From positions 248,001 through 312,000 of the forward strand of contig NZ_SJPY01000001.1 in NCBI RefSeq assembly GCF_007860185.1: a stretch of DNA of 64,000 nucleotides. Direction: 5' to 3'. Source of the stretch: Novipirellula aureliae. Its GTDB lineage: Bacteria > Planctomycetota > Planctomycetia > Pirellulales > Pirellulaceae. The translations under genes and the position numbers were made by a program. Below the pieces are notes generated by a model that was given only the letters and a program-made list of their open reading frames with translations, was not told the origin of the DNA and did not search any database. The number at the start of each line of letters is the position of its first letter. Position 1 is the stretch's first letter. Positions 48,171 to 59,557 of this stretch are shown here, one piece after another.

Positions 48171-49436
48171 TTGATCGATCCCCAACCCGCTACCGAACCG
48201 AAGCCTCTCCTGGAACGTCCCGAGCGGCAAGCTGCTATCGCGTTTATCCTGCTGACGCTGTTTATCGACATTCTTGGTATCGGGATCATCGTTCCTGTTT
48301 TACCTGAATTGGTGCAAGAATTAATCGGTGGCAACGAATCGGAAGCAAGCTTTTATGTCGGCGTCATTGCGGCATCTTACGCATTGATGCAATTTTTGTT
48401 TGCTCCGATTCTCGGCGCATTGTCCGATCACTTTGGACGTCGTCCCGTCCTCCTTGGCTCGCTATTTGGACTAGGCATCGATTTTCTGATCCAAGGATTC
48501 GCCGTCAATATCGGGTGGTTGTTCGCAGGTCGCTTGTTGGCTGGCGTTATGGGGGCGAGCGTGACCACGGCGAACGCTTACATTGCCGACGTCTCAACCG
48601 AACAGACACGGGCTCGCAATTACGGTTTTGTCGGCATGATGTTCGGGCTCGGGTTTACCATCGGACCGGCACTGGGCGGATGGCTAGGCAGTATCGATTT
48701 ACGATTGCCCTTTTTTGTTGCTGCCGCTTTGGCACTCATCAATTGGTTGTACGGATTTTTTGTCTTGCCCGAATCATTGCCGGTTGAAAGCCGAAGTGAA
48801 TTCAGCTTATCGAGTGGCAATCCCTTTCGCACGCTTCGTCAATTAAAAGTCTATCCGTTTGTGACAGCGTTGGCGGTCGTGTTTGTGACAAAATCGCTTG
48901 CTCAGCGCGGGCTTGAAAATGTTTGGGTGCTGTTTACCGGATACCGATTCGGCTGGGACGCGGCGGCCAACGGAAAAGCGCTGGCACTCGTCGGCGTGAT
49001 GGCCATTTTGGTGCAAGGTGGATTGGTGCGACCATTCATTCGCCGCTTTGGCGAACGAACCGTGGCGTTATTTGGAACGCTTATCTCCGCAATCGCTTTC
49101 ATGGGCTACGGCTTGGCTAGCGAGTCGTGGATGATCCCCTACATTATTGTCTTCGGTTCACTCGGTGGTTTGGCTGGACCTGCAATTCAAAGCTTGATCG
49201 CTGAAACGGTTGACGAATCCGATCAAGGAAAAGTCCAAGGAGCTCTGACCTCGCTCGTCAGCTTAACCAACGTGCTCGCTCCGCTACTCTTTACAGCAGG
49301 CTTGTTCAATTATTTTACCAGTGAAAACGCTGTCGTGATTTTGCCAGGAGCTCCCCTCATGGCTGGGTCCGTATTGGTGTTCATTTCGCTGGCCATCGCG
49401 GTTCAGGTTTTCCGAAAATTTCCCAGGACTCGCTAA
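48171..49436 (+). CDS. TetA-like MFS exporter
   Basis: A 421-residue major-facilitator transporter with 12 predicted segments, close in pattern to class A tetracycline/H+ antiporters: LFIDILGIGIIVPVLPEL, the GALSDHFGRRPVLL motif between segments 2 and 3, and GRLLAGVMGASVTTANAYIAD. Tetracycline specificity cannot be read from sequence; a general drug or metabolite exporter is equally possible. The start codon is TTG at 48171, which gives a short cytoplasmic N-terminus. It is 85 bp after the kinase, with an HTTM-like gene next. Confidence 0.82.
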   Translation: MIDPQPATEPKPLLERPERQAAIAFILLTLFIDILGIGIIVPVLPELVQELIGGNESEASFYVGVIAASYALMQFLFAPILGALSDHFGRRPVLLGSLFGLGIDFLIQGFAVNIGWLFAGRLLAGVMGASVTTANAYIADVSTEQTRARNYGFVGMMFGLGFTIGPALGGWLGSIDLRLPFFVAAALALINWLYGFFVLPESLPVESRSEFSLSSGNPFRTLRQLKVYPFVTALAVVFVTKSLAQRGLENVWVLFTGYRFGWDAAANGKALALVGVMAILVQGGLVRPFIRRFGERTVALFGTLISAIAFMGYGLASESWMIPYIIVFGSLGGLAGPAIQSLIAETVDESDQGKVQGALTSLVSLTNVLAPLLFTAGLFNYFTSENAVVILPGAPLMAGSVLVFISLAIAVQVFRKFPRTR

Positions 49437-49454
49437 ATAAGGTTTGCCCCGCGC

Positions 49455-50789
49455 ATGAGCAAATGGTGGCTACCTCGAATTTGGGCCGCAGGACTACTCT
49501 TGCTGATCACCTTTTCGCATCCACTTTGGTTTGGTGGTCCAGCGAACATCGACTCGGTGTTGACAGCCCCCTTATTTTCCTATCCCGCTAACTCGGCCAA
49601 ATGGTCTACGTGGCTAACCACGATCACAATCCTGGTTGCCTGTGCCAGCGTTCTATTCGGTTCACGTTATTCCAGAACGATGTGGTGGGTGATCACAGCC
49701 TCGCTAGTTTTCTCGTTCCTGCTCAACCAACATCGTCTGCAACCGTGGGCCTACCAAAGTGCAATTTACGCTGCGGTTTTCGCATCGATGTCGGTCGCAC
49801 AAGCAAAGCGATGGCTGGTCATGATCGCAGCAAGCATCTACCTTTACAGTGGTATTGGCAAGATCGACTTCCAATTTGTCCACACCGTCGGCCAAGATTT
49901 CTTGAACGCTGTCTGGTTTCCTGGCATTGGACGATTCGCAGATCAATTCGACGCCCCGACAATGGTTCGACTCGCCTATGCCTTACCTATTAGTGAAGCA
50001 CTTGTTGCGATCGCCCTGCTCATTCCATGGTCTCGCCGTACCGCCGGGCTTTGTGCGATCGGGATGCACCTATCGTTATTGGCTATCCTCGGCCCCTGGA
50101 ACTTGGATCATAGTGCGGGCGTTCTATGTTGGAACGTCCTTCTCGTCGCGCAAGCTTGGTTCTTGTTTGTATGCCCATCTTTAGAGCTTGAAGCGGACTC
50201 CGAAAAAATGGCTCCTGAGGGTGAAACGCAAAGACCTCACCCGGTCGCATCGCGATTTTCGATGGCAATCGTGATCGTTGCTGTCGTTATGCCATTGGGC
50301 GAACGATTTGGCTATTGGGACCATTGGACCTCCTGGGCACTCTATTCGCCGCACACCAGCCGAGTGGAAATCGAGATCCATGAATCGGCAATCGATCGAC
50401 TACCTGTCGAGATCGTTCCGTTTTTGAGTGACGTTGATGGCGACCATTGGAACAAACTCGATTTGAGCCGATGGTCAATCTCGCATTTGAATGTTCCGAT
50501 TTATCCTCAATCACGCTATCAGTTGACGATCGCTAATCGATTGGCGAATCAGTTTGAGCTAAGAGATGCGATTCGAGTGTTTGTCAAAGGTGTTTCGGAT
50601 CGAAGAACGGGCCGTCGAGAAGTACAATCGTTGTTGGGGCAACGAGCAATCAATGAACGGTTTCGGCAAAACGCGTCGCGTCGACTCTCCGAGACGATGG
50701 CTTGTCACCCTCGTGTTCTCTTTCGCCAGAAACCACTCAACGTTATTGGTGTCCTGGCGAATCCCACCACCAATTTCAAAACTCGTTGA
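49455..50789 (+). CDS. HTTM-like membrane protein
   Basis: A 444-residue protein with six or more membrane segments in the first 270 residues (for example WWVITASLVFSFLLNQHRLQ, IAASIYLYSGIGKIDFQFV, ALPISEALVAIALLIPW). The QHRLQPWAYQ and SGIGKIDFQF motifs resemble the HTTM (gamma-carboxylase-like) superfamily, whose function in bacteria is mostly unknown. Residues about 270-440 are soluble. The C-terminal 40 residues (from SRRLSETMACHP) overlap a segment resembling the repeat core CTCGGAGAG in inverted orientation, so the end of the protein may have been altered by repeat insertion. Confidence 0.65.
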   Translation: MSKWWLPRIWAAGLLLLITFSHPLWFGGPANIDSVLTAPLFSYPANSAKWSTWLTTITILVACASVLFGSRYSRTMWWVITASLVFSFLLNQHRLQPWAYQSAIYAAVFASMSVAQAKRWLVMIAASIYLYSGIGKIDFQFVHTVGQDFLNAVWFPGIGRFADQFDAPTMVRLAYALPISEALVAIALLIPWSRRTAGLCAIGMHLSLLAILGPWNLDHSAGVLCWNVLLVAQAWFLFVCPSLELEADSEKMAPEGETQRPHPVASRFSMAIVIVAVVMPLGERFGYWDHWTSWALYSPHTSRVEIEIHESAIDRLPVEIVPFLSDVDGDHWNKLDLSRWSISHLNVPIYPQSRYQLTIANRLANQFELRDAIRVFVKGVSDRRTGRREVQSLLGQRAINERFRQNASRRLSETMACHPRVLFRQKPLNVIGVLANPTTNFKTR

Positions 50790-50812
50790 TCGGTTGGCCG
50801 AGAGATGCAGCA

Positions 50813-51688
50813 CGTTTCGAGGCTCGGAGAGACTCGACTACTGAGCAGCGCGTTTCGAGGCTCGGAGAGACTCGACTACTGGGCAGCACGTTTCGAGGCT
50901 CGGAGAGACTCGTCTACTGAGCAGCACGTTTCGAGGCTCGGAGAGACTCGTCTACTGGGCAGCACGTTTCGAGGCTCGGAGAGACTCGACTACTGGGCAG
51001 CACGTTTCGAGGCTCGGAGAGACTCGACTACTGAGCAGCGCGTTTCGAGGCTCGGAGAGACTCGTCTACTGGGCAGCGCGTTTCGAGGCTCGGAGAGACT
51101 CGACTACTGGGCAGCACGTTTCGAGGCTCGGAGAGACTCGACTACTGGGCAGCGCGTTTCGAGGCTCGGAGAGACTCGACTACTGGGCAGCACGTTTCGA
51201 GGCTCGGAGAGACTCGTCTACTGGGCAGCGCGTTTCGAGGCTCGGAGAGACTCGTCTACTGGGCAGCGTGTTTCGAGGCTCGGAGAGACTCGACTACTGA
51301 GCAGCACGTTTCGAGGCTCGGAGAGACTCGTCTACTGAGCAGCGCGTTTCGAGGCTCGGAGAGACTCGACTACTGGGCAGCACGTTTCGAGGCTCGGAGA
51401 GACTCGACTACTGGGCAGCGCGTTTCGAGGCTCGGAGAGACTCGTCTACTGGGCAGCGTGTTTCGAGGCTCGGAGAGACTCGACTACTGGGCAGCGTGTT
51501 TCGAGTCTCGGAGAGACTCGACTACTGAGCAGCGCGTTTCGAGGCTCGGAGAGACTCGACTACTGAGCAGCGCGTTTCGAGGCTCGGAGAGACTCGACTA
51601 CTGGGCAGCACGTTTCGAGGCTCGGAGAGACTCGTCTACTGAGCAGCGTGTTTCGAGGCTCGGAGAGACTCGACTACTGGGCACCCTC
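50813..51688. repeat. palindromic tandem array, 23 units of 38 bp
   Basis: Twenty-three consecutive units, all exactly 38 bp, each with the core CGAGGCTCGGAGAGACTCG, then (A/T)CTACTG(A/G)GCAGC and CGTTT. The core can fold with 8-bp arms and a GGA loop, with one arm mismatch; the unit at 51503 is perfect. Differences between units are confined to a few sites (A or T after CTCG, A or G in CTGRGC, and the base after CAGC). Because 38 is not a multiple of three, the array cycles through all three frames and largely avoids stops, giving false long plus-strand frames (50805-51338, 51458-51889). It fills the gap between two convergent genes. Confidence 0.95.
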
Positions 51689-52810
51689 TTGGAGCAGCCA
51701 TTGATGGACAACCCAAACGACGGCGGTCATCGACTTTCCGCTGCAGTTCGCCGGCACGTCTTGCTCGGTATGCCAATAGCGTGGGGCGCCGAAACCGGGA
51801 CGCGGGTAATCGAAATCGATAATGTCGATCGTGGGAATCTTGGCAATTTGGTTGAGCGGCAAGTGGTCATCGAGTATTTCGTGTCGTGATCGAGGAGTGA
51901 ACGCGGTTACGCCTAGCCGAGCTGCCACACTCCACACGCCTCGCGCGACTTCGCGAGCATATCGCAAACTGTTCTTTTCGTAGTAAAGCTTTAGTTCTTT
52001 ATCGCCGACCATGTCGAGAAGAATCCCCGCCCGATAGGGAACCACATCCTCGGTCGCGGCATACTTTTTAGCAAAGAACGTCGACCCCAGGAAAAAGTCG
52101 TCTCGAGAGGAATCAAACACAAATTCTTCGCCATCGAACAAGACGATATCGACCCCAATGTTTGCGGGAAGATCTTTGAACTGGTTCGCCAGTTCCATCA
52201 GTGCCGCGGTCCCGCTCGCTCCGTCATTCGCTCCGACAAAATAGCCTCGCGGATTGACGGGATCCTGCTCGGGAAATGGCAACGTATCATAGTGGGCGCA
52301 AAACAAAAATCGCTTTTCAGATTCTGGATTCCAACGAGCAATTAGATTCGCCATCTCGACGTTTGAGCCATCTTCGGGATGGCGAATTTGAAACGTTTGC
52401 ATTGAAACGACGGCGTCCCGTTCTTCAAAGAACTTGGTTAATAGCGTTTGTTGCTCTTGCATTCCTTCGGAGCCCGATGGACGGCGACCGATAGCACACA
52501 ATTGTTCTAGATATCCAAACGCCCGATCTGCGTCATAACGGCTGGGGATTGGCCCGACCGTCGGACTTTCCACAGGGACACCACTTGCGTTGGAAGACGA
52601 CCGATTGAACGAGCGAGTCACGAGCGCGGCCACAAACAGCACTATCACCACGCCAAACAGCAGGTTGAGCCGGAATAACCACTTCCGTATACCTGCGTCC
52701 GCTGAGGTTTTCGTCGTCTGCGTATCCCTTCGCTCCGAACCCTTTTGTTTACGTTGTTTGATCATCTTGGATGGCCGATTTGCGGAATAATTCGTGGCGG
52801 TTTCGAACAT
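51674..52810 (-). CDS. M28-family metallopeptidase / glutaminyl cyclase-like protein
   Basis: A membrane-anchored protein of the M28 peptidase/glutaminyl cyclase family, 378 residues. A single membrane segment lies at about 46-66. Zinc ligands and active-site residues are H173 (CAHYDT), D196 (GANDGASG), E228/E229 (DGEE) and a C-terminal His in RYWHTEQD. The family removes amino acids from peptides or forms N-terminal pyroglutamate; the GANDGASG motif fits both. An internal ATG (M16) at 52765 is possible. The stop codon (TAG) and last codons lie in the final repeat unit of the adjacent array, so the natural C-terminus may have been replaced. Confidence 0.82.
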   Translation of the reverse strand: MFETATNYSANRPSKMIKQRKQKGSERRDTQTTKTSADAGIRKWLFRLNLLFGVVIVLFVAALVTRSFNRSSSNASGVPVESPTVGPIPSRYDADRAFGYLEQLCAIGRRPSGSEGMQEQQTLLTKFFEERDAVVSMQTFQIRHPEDGSNVEMANLIARWNPESEKRFLFCAHYDTLPFPEQDPVNPRGYFVGANDGASGTAALMELANQFKDLPANIGVDIVLFDGEEFVFDSSRDDFFLGSTFFAKKYAATEDVVPYRAGILLDMVGDKELKLYYEKNSLRYAREVARGVWSVAARLGVTAFTPRSRHEILDDHLPLNQIAKIPTIDIIDFDYPRPGFGAPRYWHTEQDVPANCSGKSMTAVVWVVHQWLLQEGAQ

Positions 52811-53054
52811 GGAAATTCATCGATCGTGGCAAGAAATACGGAAGATGCCCAGGCATATTCTTGCCGATTCCCCCAGCCAAACCTAGGGGCTGACGATCAC
52901 TCTTGCCAGCATCACGGAAAAATTGGCATAGTCTGGGGCAATTGCCGTTGGGAATCTCGCGCCGAAAATCTGGAGTATCGCCTCTGGACGATTCCGAAAG
53001 TCGCGTGAATCAGCGAATGCCTCGACTCCAACACTACCACCTGTGACCAAAGTT

Positions 53055-54557
53055 ATGAACAAGCCTTTGCTTAGCATTCTGAAAGCAGCCCATTGTCGCA
53101 GCACGCATCATTTCTTTGCGATTGACGCCTTGCCGATGGTACAAACCGAGCCCGGAAAACGTCTGACCACGCTTTTGCTATGTCATCATGATCGCTATTT
53201 GGCTGGTGCGAAAGATCCGGATACCCGCTTTCGTGACTTCCAAAACCACGTTGTCCACGTCGAAAACAATTATTGGGGGGGGGCTCCTCGAGTCGCACAC
53301 GCGTGGTATGGGCGCTTAATGAAATACCTCCGTGCCGACCGGTTTGCCGACGCTGCCCACGCCGCAGGCGTCCTAAGCCACTACTTTACCGACCCACTGC
53401 AACCGCTGCACACGGCTCAATCCGACCGTGAAAAAGTACTACACCGACCCATCGAATGGAGCATCACGAAGTCGTACCATTCGATTTTCCAACATTGGGT
53501 GAATGATGACCTACGAGTTGTCTTTCAGCTCTCCGATGGCGAACAATGGCTGGGCGAAGCCATTCTGCACGGTGCTCGGTTTGCCAATCGCAAGTACCAA
53601 TTCTTGCTCGATCGCTACCGATTGGAGGAGGGCGTGAAAGACCCACCGTCAGGCTTGGATGAGGAAACTCGAGATATGCTAGCAGAGCTTTTTGGGCTGG
53701 CGATCACCGGATGGGCGAGAGTGCTTGAGCGGGCGGCAATGGAAGCGGAATCGATTCGGATGACGCCAATCCCGAAACATTCCTTGACGCTAGCGACATT
53801 GATGTCGACCATCAAAATGCCCACTCGGCTGTGGATGCGAAGGATCGAATCGAAAGTCCAAAAACTAAAAATCCAAAAACTTTTTGAAGAGTATCGGCAA
53901 ACAGGCGACGTGATCGTCAACTTGCCAAGCGATATCGATATCGTGCATCGTGTCGTTAAAATTCATCAAAGTGAAATGGCGTGGAACGAAAAGCGTCGCA
54001 AAGCGAGTGAAAAGAAAGTCGAACCGATTGAGCCACAATCTCAAGAACCGACGAAATCGAAAACGGCGGTAGAATCAACACCGGCCATTCTGCCATTCGT
54101 CAAACCGGGACTTGGGAATTTGGCTGACCATGACCCGATCGTCGACGCACCTTCCATCGGTCCGAAAACGGCAGCCCGGTTTGAAGCGATCGGTATCCAT
54201 ACGGTTGGCGAATTCCGAAAAGCGATACCTACCGAAGTCGCTCAGTTACTAGCAACGTATTGGATCACGCGCGAAACAATCGAAGAATGGCAATCTCAAA
54301 CCACGTTGATGTGCGAAGTCCCCCGGCTTCGCGTCCGTGATGCTCAAATGCTTTGCGGTGCTGGTTGTAAAAATGCCGTTGATGTTGCCAATAGCGATGT
54401 GAGTGAATTGCATCAAGAAATTTTGCGCTACTCGGCGACTTCATCAGGTCGTCGCTACTTGAGAGATGCCAAACCACCAAGCCGAGCCGAAGTGGGAAAA
54501 TGGATACTAAGCCTGCGAAGTGATACTGCCGTATCGCCCGTCTTGAGATCCGCGTAA
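53055..54557 (+). CDS. zinc-dependent phospholipase C-like domain fused to DUF4332
   Basis: A 500-residue two-domain protein. Residues about 1-250 resemble zinc-dependent phospholipase C/S1-P1 nuclease folds: HHFFAIDAL near the start, FQNHVVHVEN, AGVLSHYFTDPLQPLHTAQS and a later WVNDDL, with the His/Asp ligand pattern in order. Residues about 365-500 match DUF4332, a helix-hairpin-helix-type fold (DAPSIGPKTAARFEAIGIHT, VGEFRK, CGAGCKNAVDVA). A charged helical linker joins them. No signal peptide is evident. A GTG at 53043 would add four residues. The combination suggests binding of nucleic acid beside a hydrolase; the substrate is unknown. Confidence 0.65.
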   Translation: MNKPLLSILKAAHCRSTHHFFAIDALPMVQTEPGKRLTTLLLCHHDRYLAGAKDPDTRFRDFQNHVVHVENNYWGGAPRVAHAWYGRLMKYLRADRFADAAHAAGVLSHYFTDPLQPLHTAQSDREKVLHRPIEWSITKSYHSIFQHWVNDDLRVVFQLSDGEQWLGEAILHGARFANRKYQFLLDRYRLEEGVKDPPSGLDEETRDMLAELFGLAITGWARVLERAAMEAESIRMTPIPKHSLTLATLMSTIKMPTRLWMRRIESKVQKLKIQKLFEEYRQTGDVIVNLPSDIDIVHRVVKIHQSEMAWNEKRRKASEKKVEPIEPQSQEPTKSKTAVESTPAILPFVKPGLGNLADHDPIVDAPSIGPKTAARFEAIGIHTVGEFRKAIPTEVAQLLATYWITRETIEEWQSQTTLMCEVPRLRVRDAQMLCGAGCKNAVDVANSDVSELHQEILRYSATSSGRRYLRDAKPPSRAEVGKWILSLRSDTAVSPVLRSA

Positions 54558-54792
54558 CGGTGTCAAAACCGCAAGCCTTTCCATCCCGTTCCGGAAGCTA
54601 TTGCGGGATGGTTCTGAGCAACGTTTTTTGGATTTCCTGGAAATGTTCATCCGCGATGACTCTTCCCAAAATTTGAGCTGACACAGACGACGAGCGACCA
54701 CCGCAACTTGTGAAAAAACGACAGCTTGCTAAAGTTTGCTCCTATTTCATTGTTGAATCAATCGATAAAGAGTAAATAACACAAGGCTTGAT

Positions 54793-55632
54793 GTGAACGA
54801 GAACGATTCCGCCGAACCCCTCTTTGACTTTTTGGGCTTGCAGAATAAGACGATCTTGGTAATGGGCGTTGCCAATAAAAAGAGTGTTGCTTTTGCCATT
54901 TCCAAGACGATCCGCCAAGCGGGCGCCAAAGTGATTTACACGGTGCGTAGCGAATCACGCAAGGAAAGCTTAGCAAGACTGCTTGGCGATTCCGAAATGA
55001 TTGTTTGCGATGTCGAGGACCAATCGCAAATCGATTCGCTAAAGGACGTGCTGACCGACCGCGGCGTGGTCCTCGATGGATTGGTTCATTCGATCGCATT
55101 CGCCGACTACCCCGAAGGTATCCGCCCGTTTCATGAAACGACTCGCCAGCAATTTCTGCAGGCGGTAGATATCTCGGCCTATTCACTCATCAGTGTCTGC
55201 AATGCTCTGAAGGATCGGTTTTCAAAGAATGCGTCGGTCGTGACGATCGGAATCAGTACGACTCGGATGGCCAGCGAAAGCTATGGATTTATGGCACCAA
55301 TCAAAGCAGCATTGCAATCGTCGTTGGCCTTCTTGACGAAATCGTTCAGTCGATTTAGCGAAGTGCGGTTCAACAGCGTATCGGCAGGCCTCTTGAAAAC
55401 GAGTGCGTCAGCGGGGATTCCCGGATATGTCGATTCCTACTTATACGCCGAAAAGGTGATCCCTCGTGGCCGCGCCGTTTCGACGGAGGAAGTCGCGTCG
55501 ACGGCCGCGTTTCTGCTAAGTCCTCGCAGCAGCGGCATCGCGGCCCAATCGATTGTCGTTGACGCGGCGATGGAGACAAATTATTTCGATGCCAAGCTGA
55601 TCGAAGCGGTCACGGCCCAGGATATCGATTAA
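54793..55632 (+). CDS. fabI: enoyl-[acyl-carrier-protein] reductase
   Basis: FabI reduces trans-2-enoyl-ACP with NADH in the last step of each fatty-acid elongation cycle. The protein has 279 residues. The cofactor motif [13 protein letters not shown] replaces the classical GxGxxG, as in all FabI. The catalytic pair is Y164 and K171 in the Y-x6-K spacing, and SIAFA precedes it. It starts with GTG at 54793, with a 10-15 residue N-terminal lead relative to E. coli FabI. ilvE follows 45 bp downstream, and the two may be co-transcribed. Confidence 0.93.
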   Translation: MNENDSAEPLFDFLGLQNKTILVMGVANKKSVAFAISKTIRQAGAKVIYTVRSESRKESLARLLGDSEMIVCDVEDQSQIDSLKDVLTDRGVVLDGLVHSIAFADYPEGIRPFHETTRQQFLQAVDISAYSLISVCNALKDRFSKNASVVTIGISTTRMASESYGFMAPIKAALQSSLAFLTKSFSRFSEVRFNSVSAGLLKTSASAGIPGYVDSYLYAEKVIPRGRAVSTEEVASTAAFLLSPRSSGIAAQSIVVDAAMETNYFDAKLIEAVTAQDID

Positions 55633-55677
55633 ACTCTAGAACGTCGAAAAACATCTCTTCAACGAAACAACCTAAAC

Positions 55678-56538
55678 ATGAATCAACATATCTATATTAA
55701 TGGCGAGTACTTTGACCGCGAAAACGCCAAGGTTAGCGTTTTTGACCACGGACTCCTTTATGGCGACGGCGTCTTCGAGGGGATGCGGATCTATCATGGC
55801 AAGGTGTTCCGGCTTCGTGAGCACCTCCAACGATTGTGGGATTCCGCCCAGGCGATTGCGCTGACCATCCCAATGTCGATCGATCAAATGACAATCGACG
55901 TCAATAAGACGGTCGCAAAAAACGATCTGGAAAACGGCTACATCCGGCTCATCGTCACTCGCGGTGCAGGCCCTCTCGGGCTCGACCCGTTCCGATGCAG
56001 CAATCCGCAAGTGATCATCATCGCCGACACGATCAAGCTGTATCCCGAAGAATACTACGAAGATGGACTCGAACTCGTGACCGCGTCAACCATCCGTAAC
56101 CACCCTGCAGCACTCAGCCCTCGGATCAAATCGCTCAATTATTTGAACAACATCATGGCCAAAATCGAAGGCTTGAAAGCAGGGTGCATTGAGGCCTTGA
56201 TGCTAAACCATAAAGGCGAAGTTGCCGAATGTACCGGCGACAACATCTTCTTGGTGCGTGATGGCGTATTGATCACGCCACCAATCGACGCAGGCATTCT
56301 TGAAGGCATCACTCGCGACGTTGTCTTAGAATTGGCAGCCGATTTAGGGATAGCGGTTCGTGAGGTTCCGATTTCACGCTACGATGTCTACGTCGCCGAC
56401 GAATGCTTCTTGACCGGAAGCGCCGCCGAAGTGATCCCGGCGGTCCGGATCGATGACCGCATCATCGGCGACGGCAAACCGGGTCCAGTGACCAAGCAGT
56501 TGACCGAGGCCTTTCGAAAACTAATCCGGCAAGCTTAA
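55678..56538 (+). CDS. ilvE: branched-chain amino acid aminotransferase
   Basis: A class IV PLP-dependent aminotransferase of 286 residues that interconverts leucine, isoleucine and valine with their 2-oxo acids. The PLP Lys is K151 in SPRIKSLNYLNN. Further marks are DHGLLYGDGVFEGMR near residue 23, EALMLNHKGEVAECTGDNIF and the phosphate-binding EGITRDVV. D-amino acid aminotransferases share the fold, so the assignment leans on the ECTGDNIF region and overall pattern. It is followed by the 28-bp repeat array and the convergent icd. Confidence 0.9.
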   Translation: MNQHIYINGEYFDRENAKVSVFDHGLLYGDGVFEGMRIYHGKVFRLREHLQRLWDSAQAIALTIPMSIDQMTIDVNKTVAKNDLENGYIRLIVTRGAGPLGLDPFRCSNPQVIIIADTIKLYPEEYYEDGLELVTASTIRNHPAALSPRIKSLNYLNNIMAKIEGLKAGCIEALMLNHKGEVAECTGDNIFLVRDGVLITPPIDAGILEGITRDVVLELAADLGIAVREVPISRYDVYVADECFLTGSAAEVIPAVRIDDRIIGDGKPGPVTKQLTEAFRKLIRQA

Positions 56539-56562
56539 CGATCCCTCAAGCAGGAACCAAAG

Positions 56563-57038
56563 GTAGTGGATCTTGTTAAAGATCCTTGAGCATATGGATC
56601 TTGTTAAAGATCCTCGAGCATATGGATCTTGTTAAAGATCCTCGAGCATATGGATCTTGTTAAAGATCCTTGAGCATATGGATCTTGTTAAAGATCCTCG
56701 AGCATATGGATCTTGTTAAAGATCCTTGAGCATATGGATCTTGTTAAAGATCCTTGAGCATATGGATCTTGTTAAAGATCCTCGAGCATATGGATCTTGT
56801 TAAAGATCCTCGAGCATATGGATCTTGTTAAAGATCCTCGAGCATATGGATCTTGTTAAAGATCCTCGAGCATATGGATCTTGTTAAAGATCCTTGAGCA
56901 TATGGATCTTGTTAAAGATCCTCGAGCATATGGATCTTGTTAAAGATCCTTGAGCATATGGATCTTGTTAAAGATCCTTGAGCATATGGATCTTGTTAAA
57001 GATCCTCGAGCATATGGATCTTTAACAAGATCCACTAC
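56563..57038. repeat. palindromic array: 16 units of 28 bp, inverted end
   Basis: The left end GTAGTGGATCTTGTTAAAG is the left arm of the 56-bp family. Then GGATCTTGTTAAAGATCC recurs at exact 28-bp spacing, 16 times, joined by TYGAGCATAT spacers, and the element ends at 57016-57038 with the inverted arm GGATCTTTAACAAGATCC plus ACTAC. Each unit forms a 7-bp stem with loop GTTA. Only one spacer position varies, C or T, in the order TCCTCTTCCCCTCTTC. The array separates the convergent ilvE and icd genes, ending 18 bp from icd's stop. Confidence 0.95.
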
Positions 57039-57056
57039 CGCCGTGGCGGGATTGTC

Positions 57057-59333
<2,277 letters not shown>

Positions 59334-59557
59334 TCAAAGGGTCGCCATTTTGTCAGGAAATGTCAATAACGGGGGCCGCGCATAGGTTGTACGGCGTGCC
59401 CAGCGGGCCCTGCGGCAAAACGGAGCAAGAATGTGCCGAAAAAAGCCTGGATATGCTGGACAGATCCCCCTAAGCTGTGATAACACATGATTCTGTGACG
59501 CTAAAAAACGATCGATCGGTCTGGTATTTCCGCACTCCTTCTAAACGATAGCTTGCT

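Noticed and set aside
50813-51688. CRISPR array
   Set aside because: Units are contiguous and nearly identical over their whole 38 bp; there are no unique spacers, and no cas genes are near.
50805-51889. Long plus-strand proteins made of RLGETRLL/FRGSERL repeats
   Set aside because: They are translations of the 38-bp array through rotating frames, with no start context or non-repeat domain.
56563-57038. CRISPR array
   Set aside because: The 10-bp spacers are the same in every unit apart from one C/T site, far too short and not unique.
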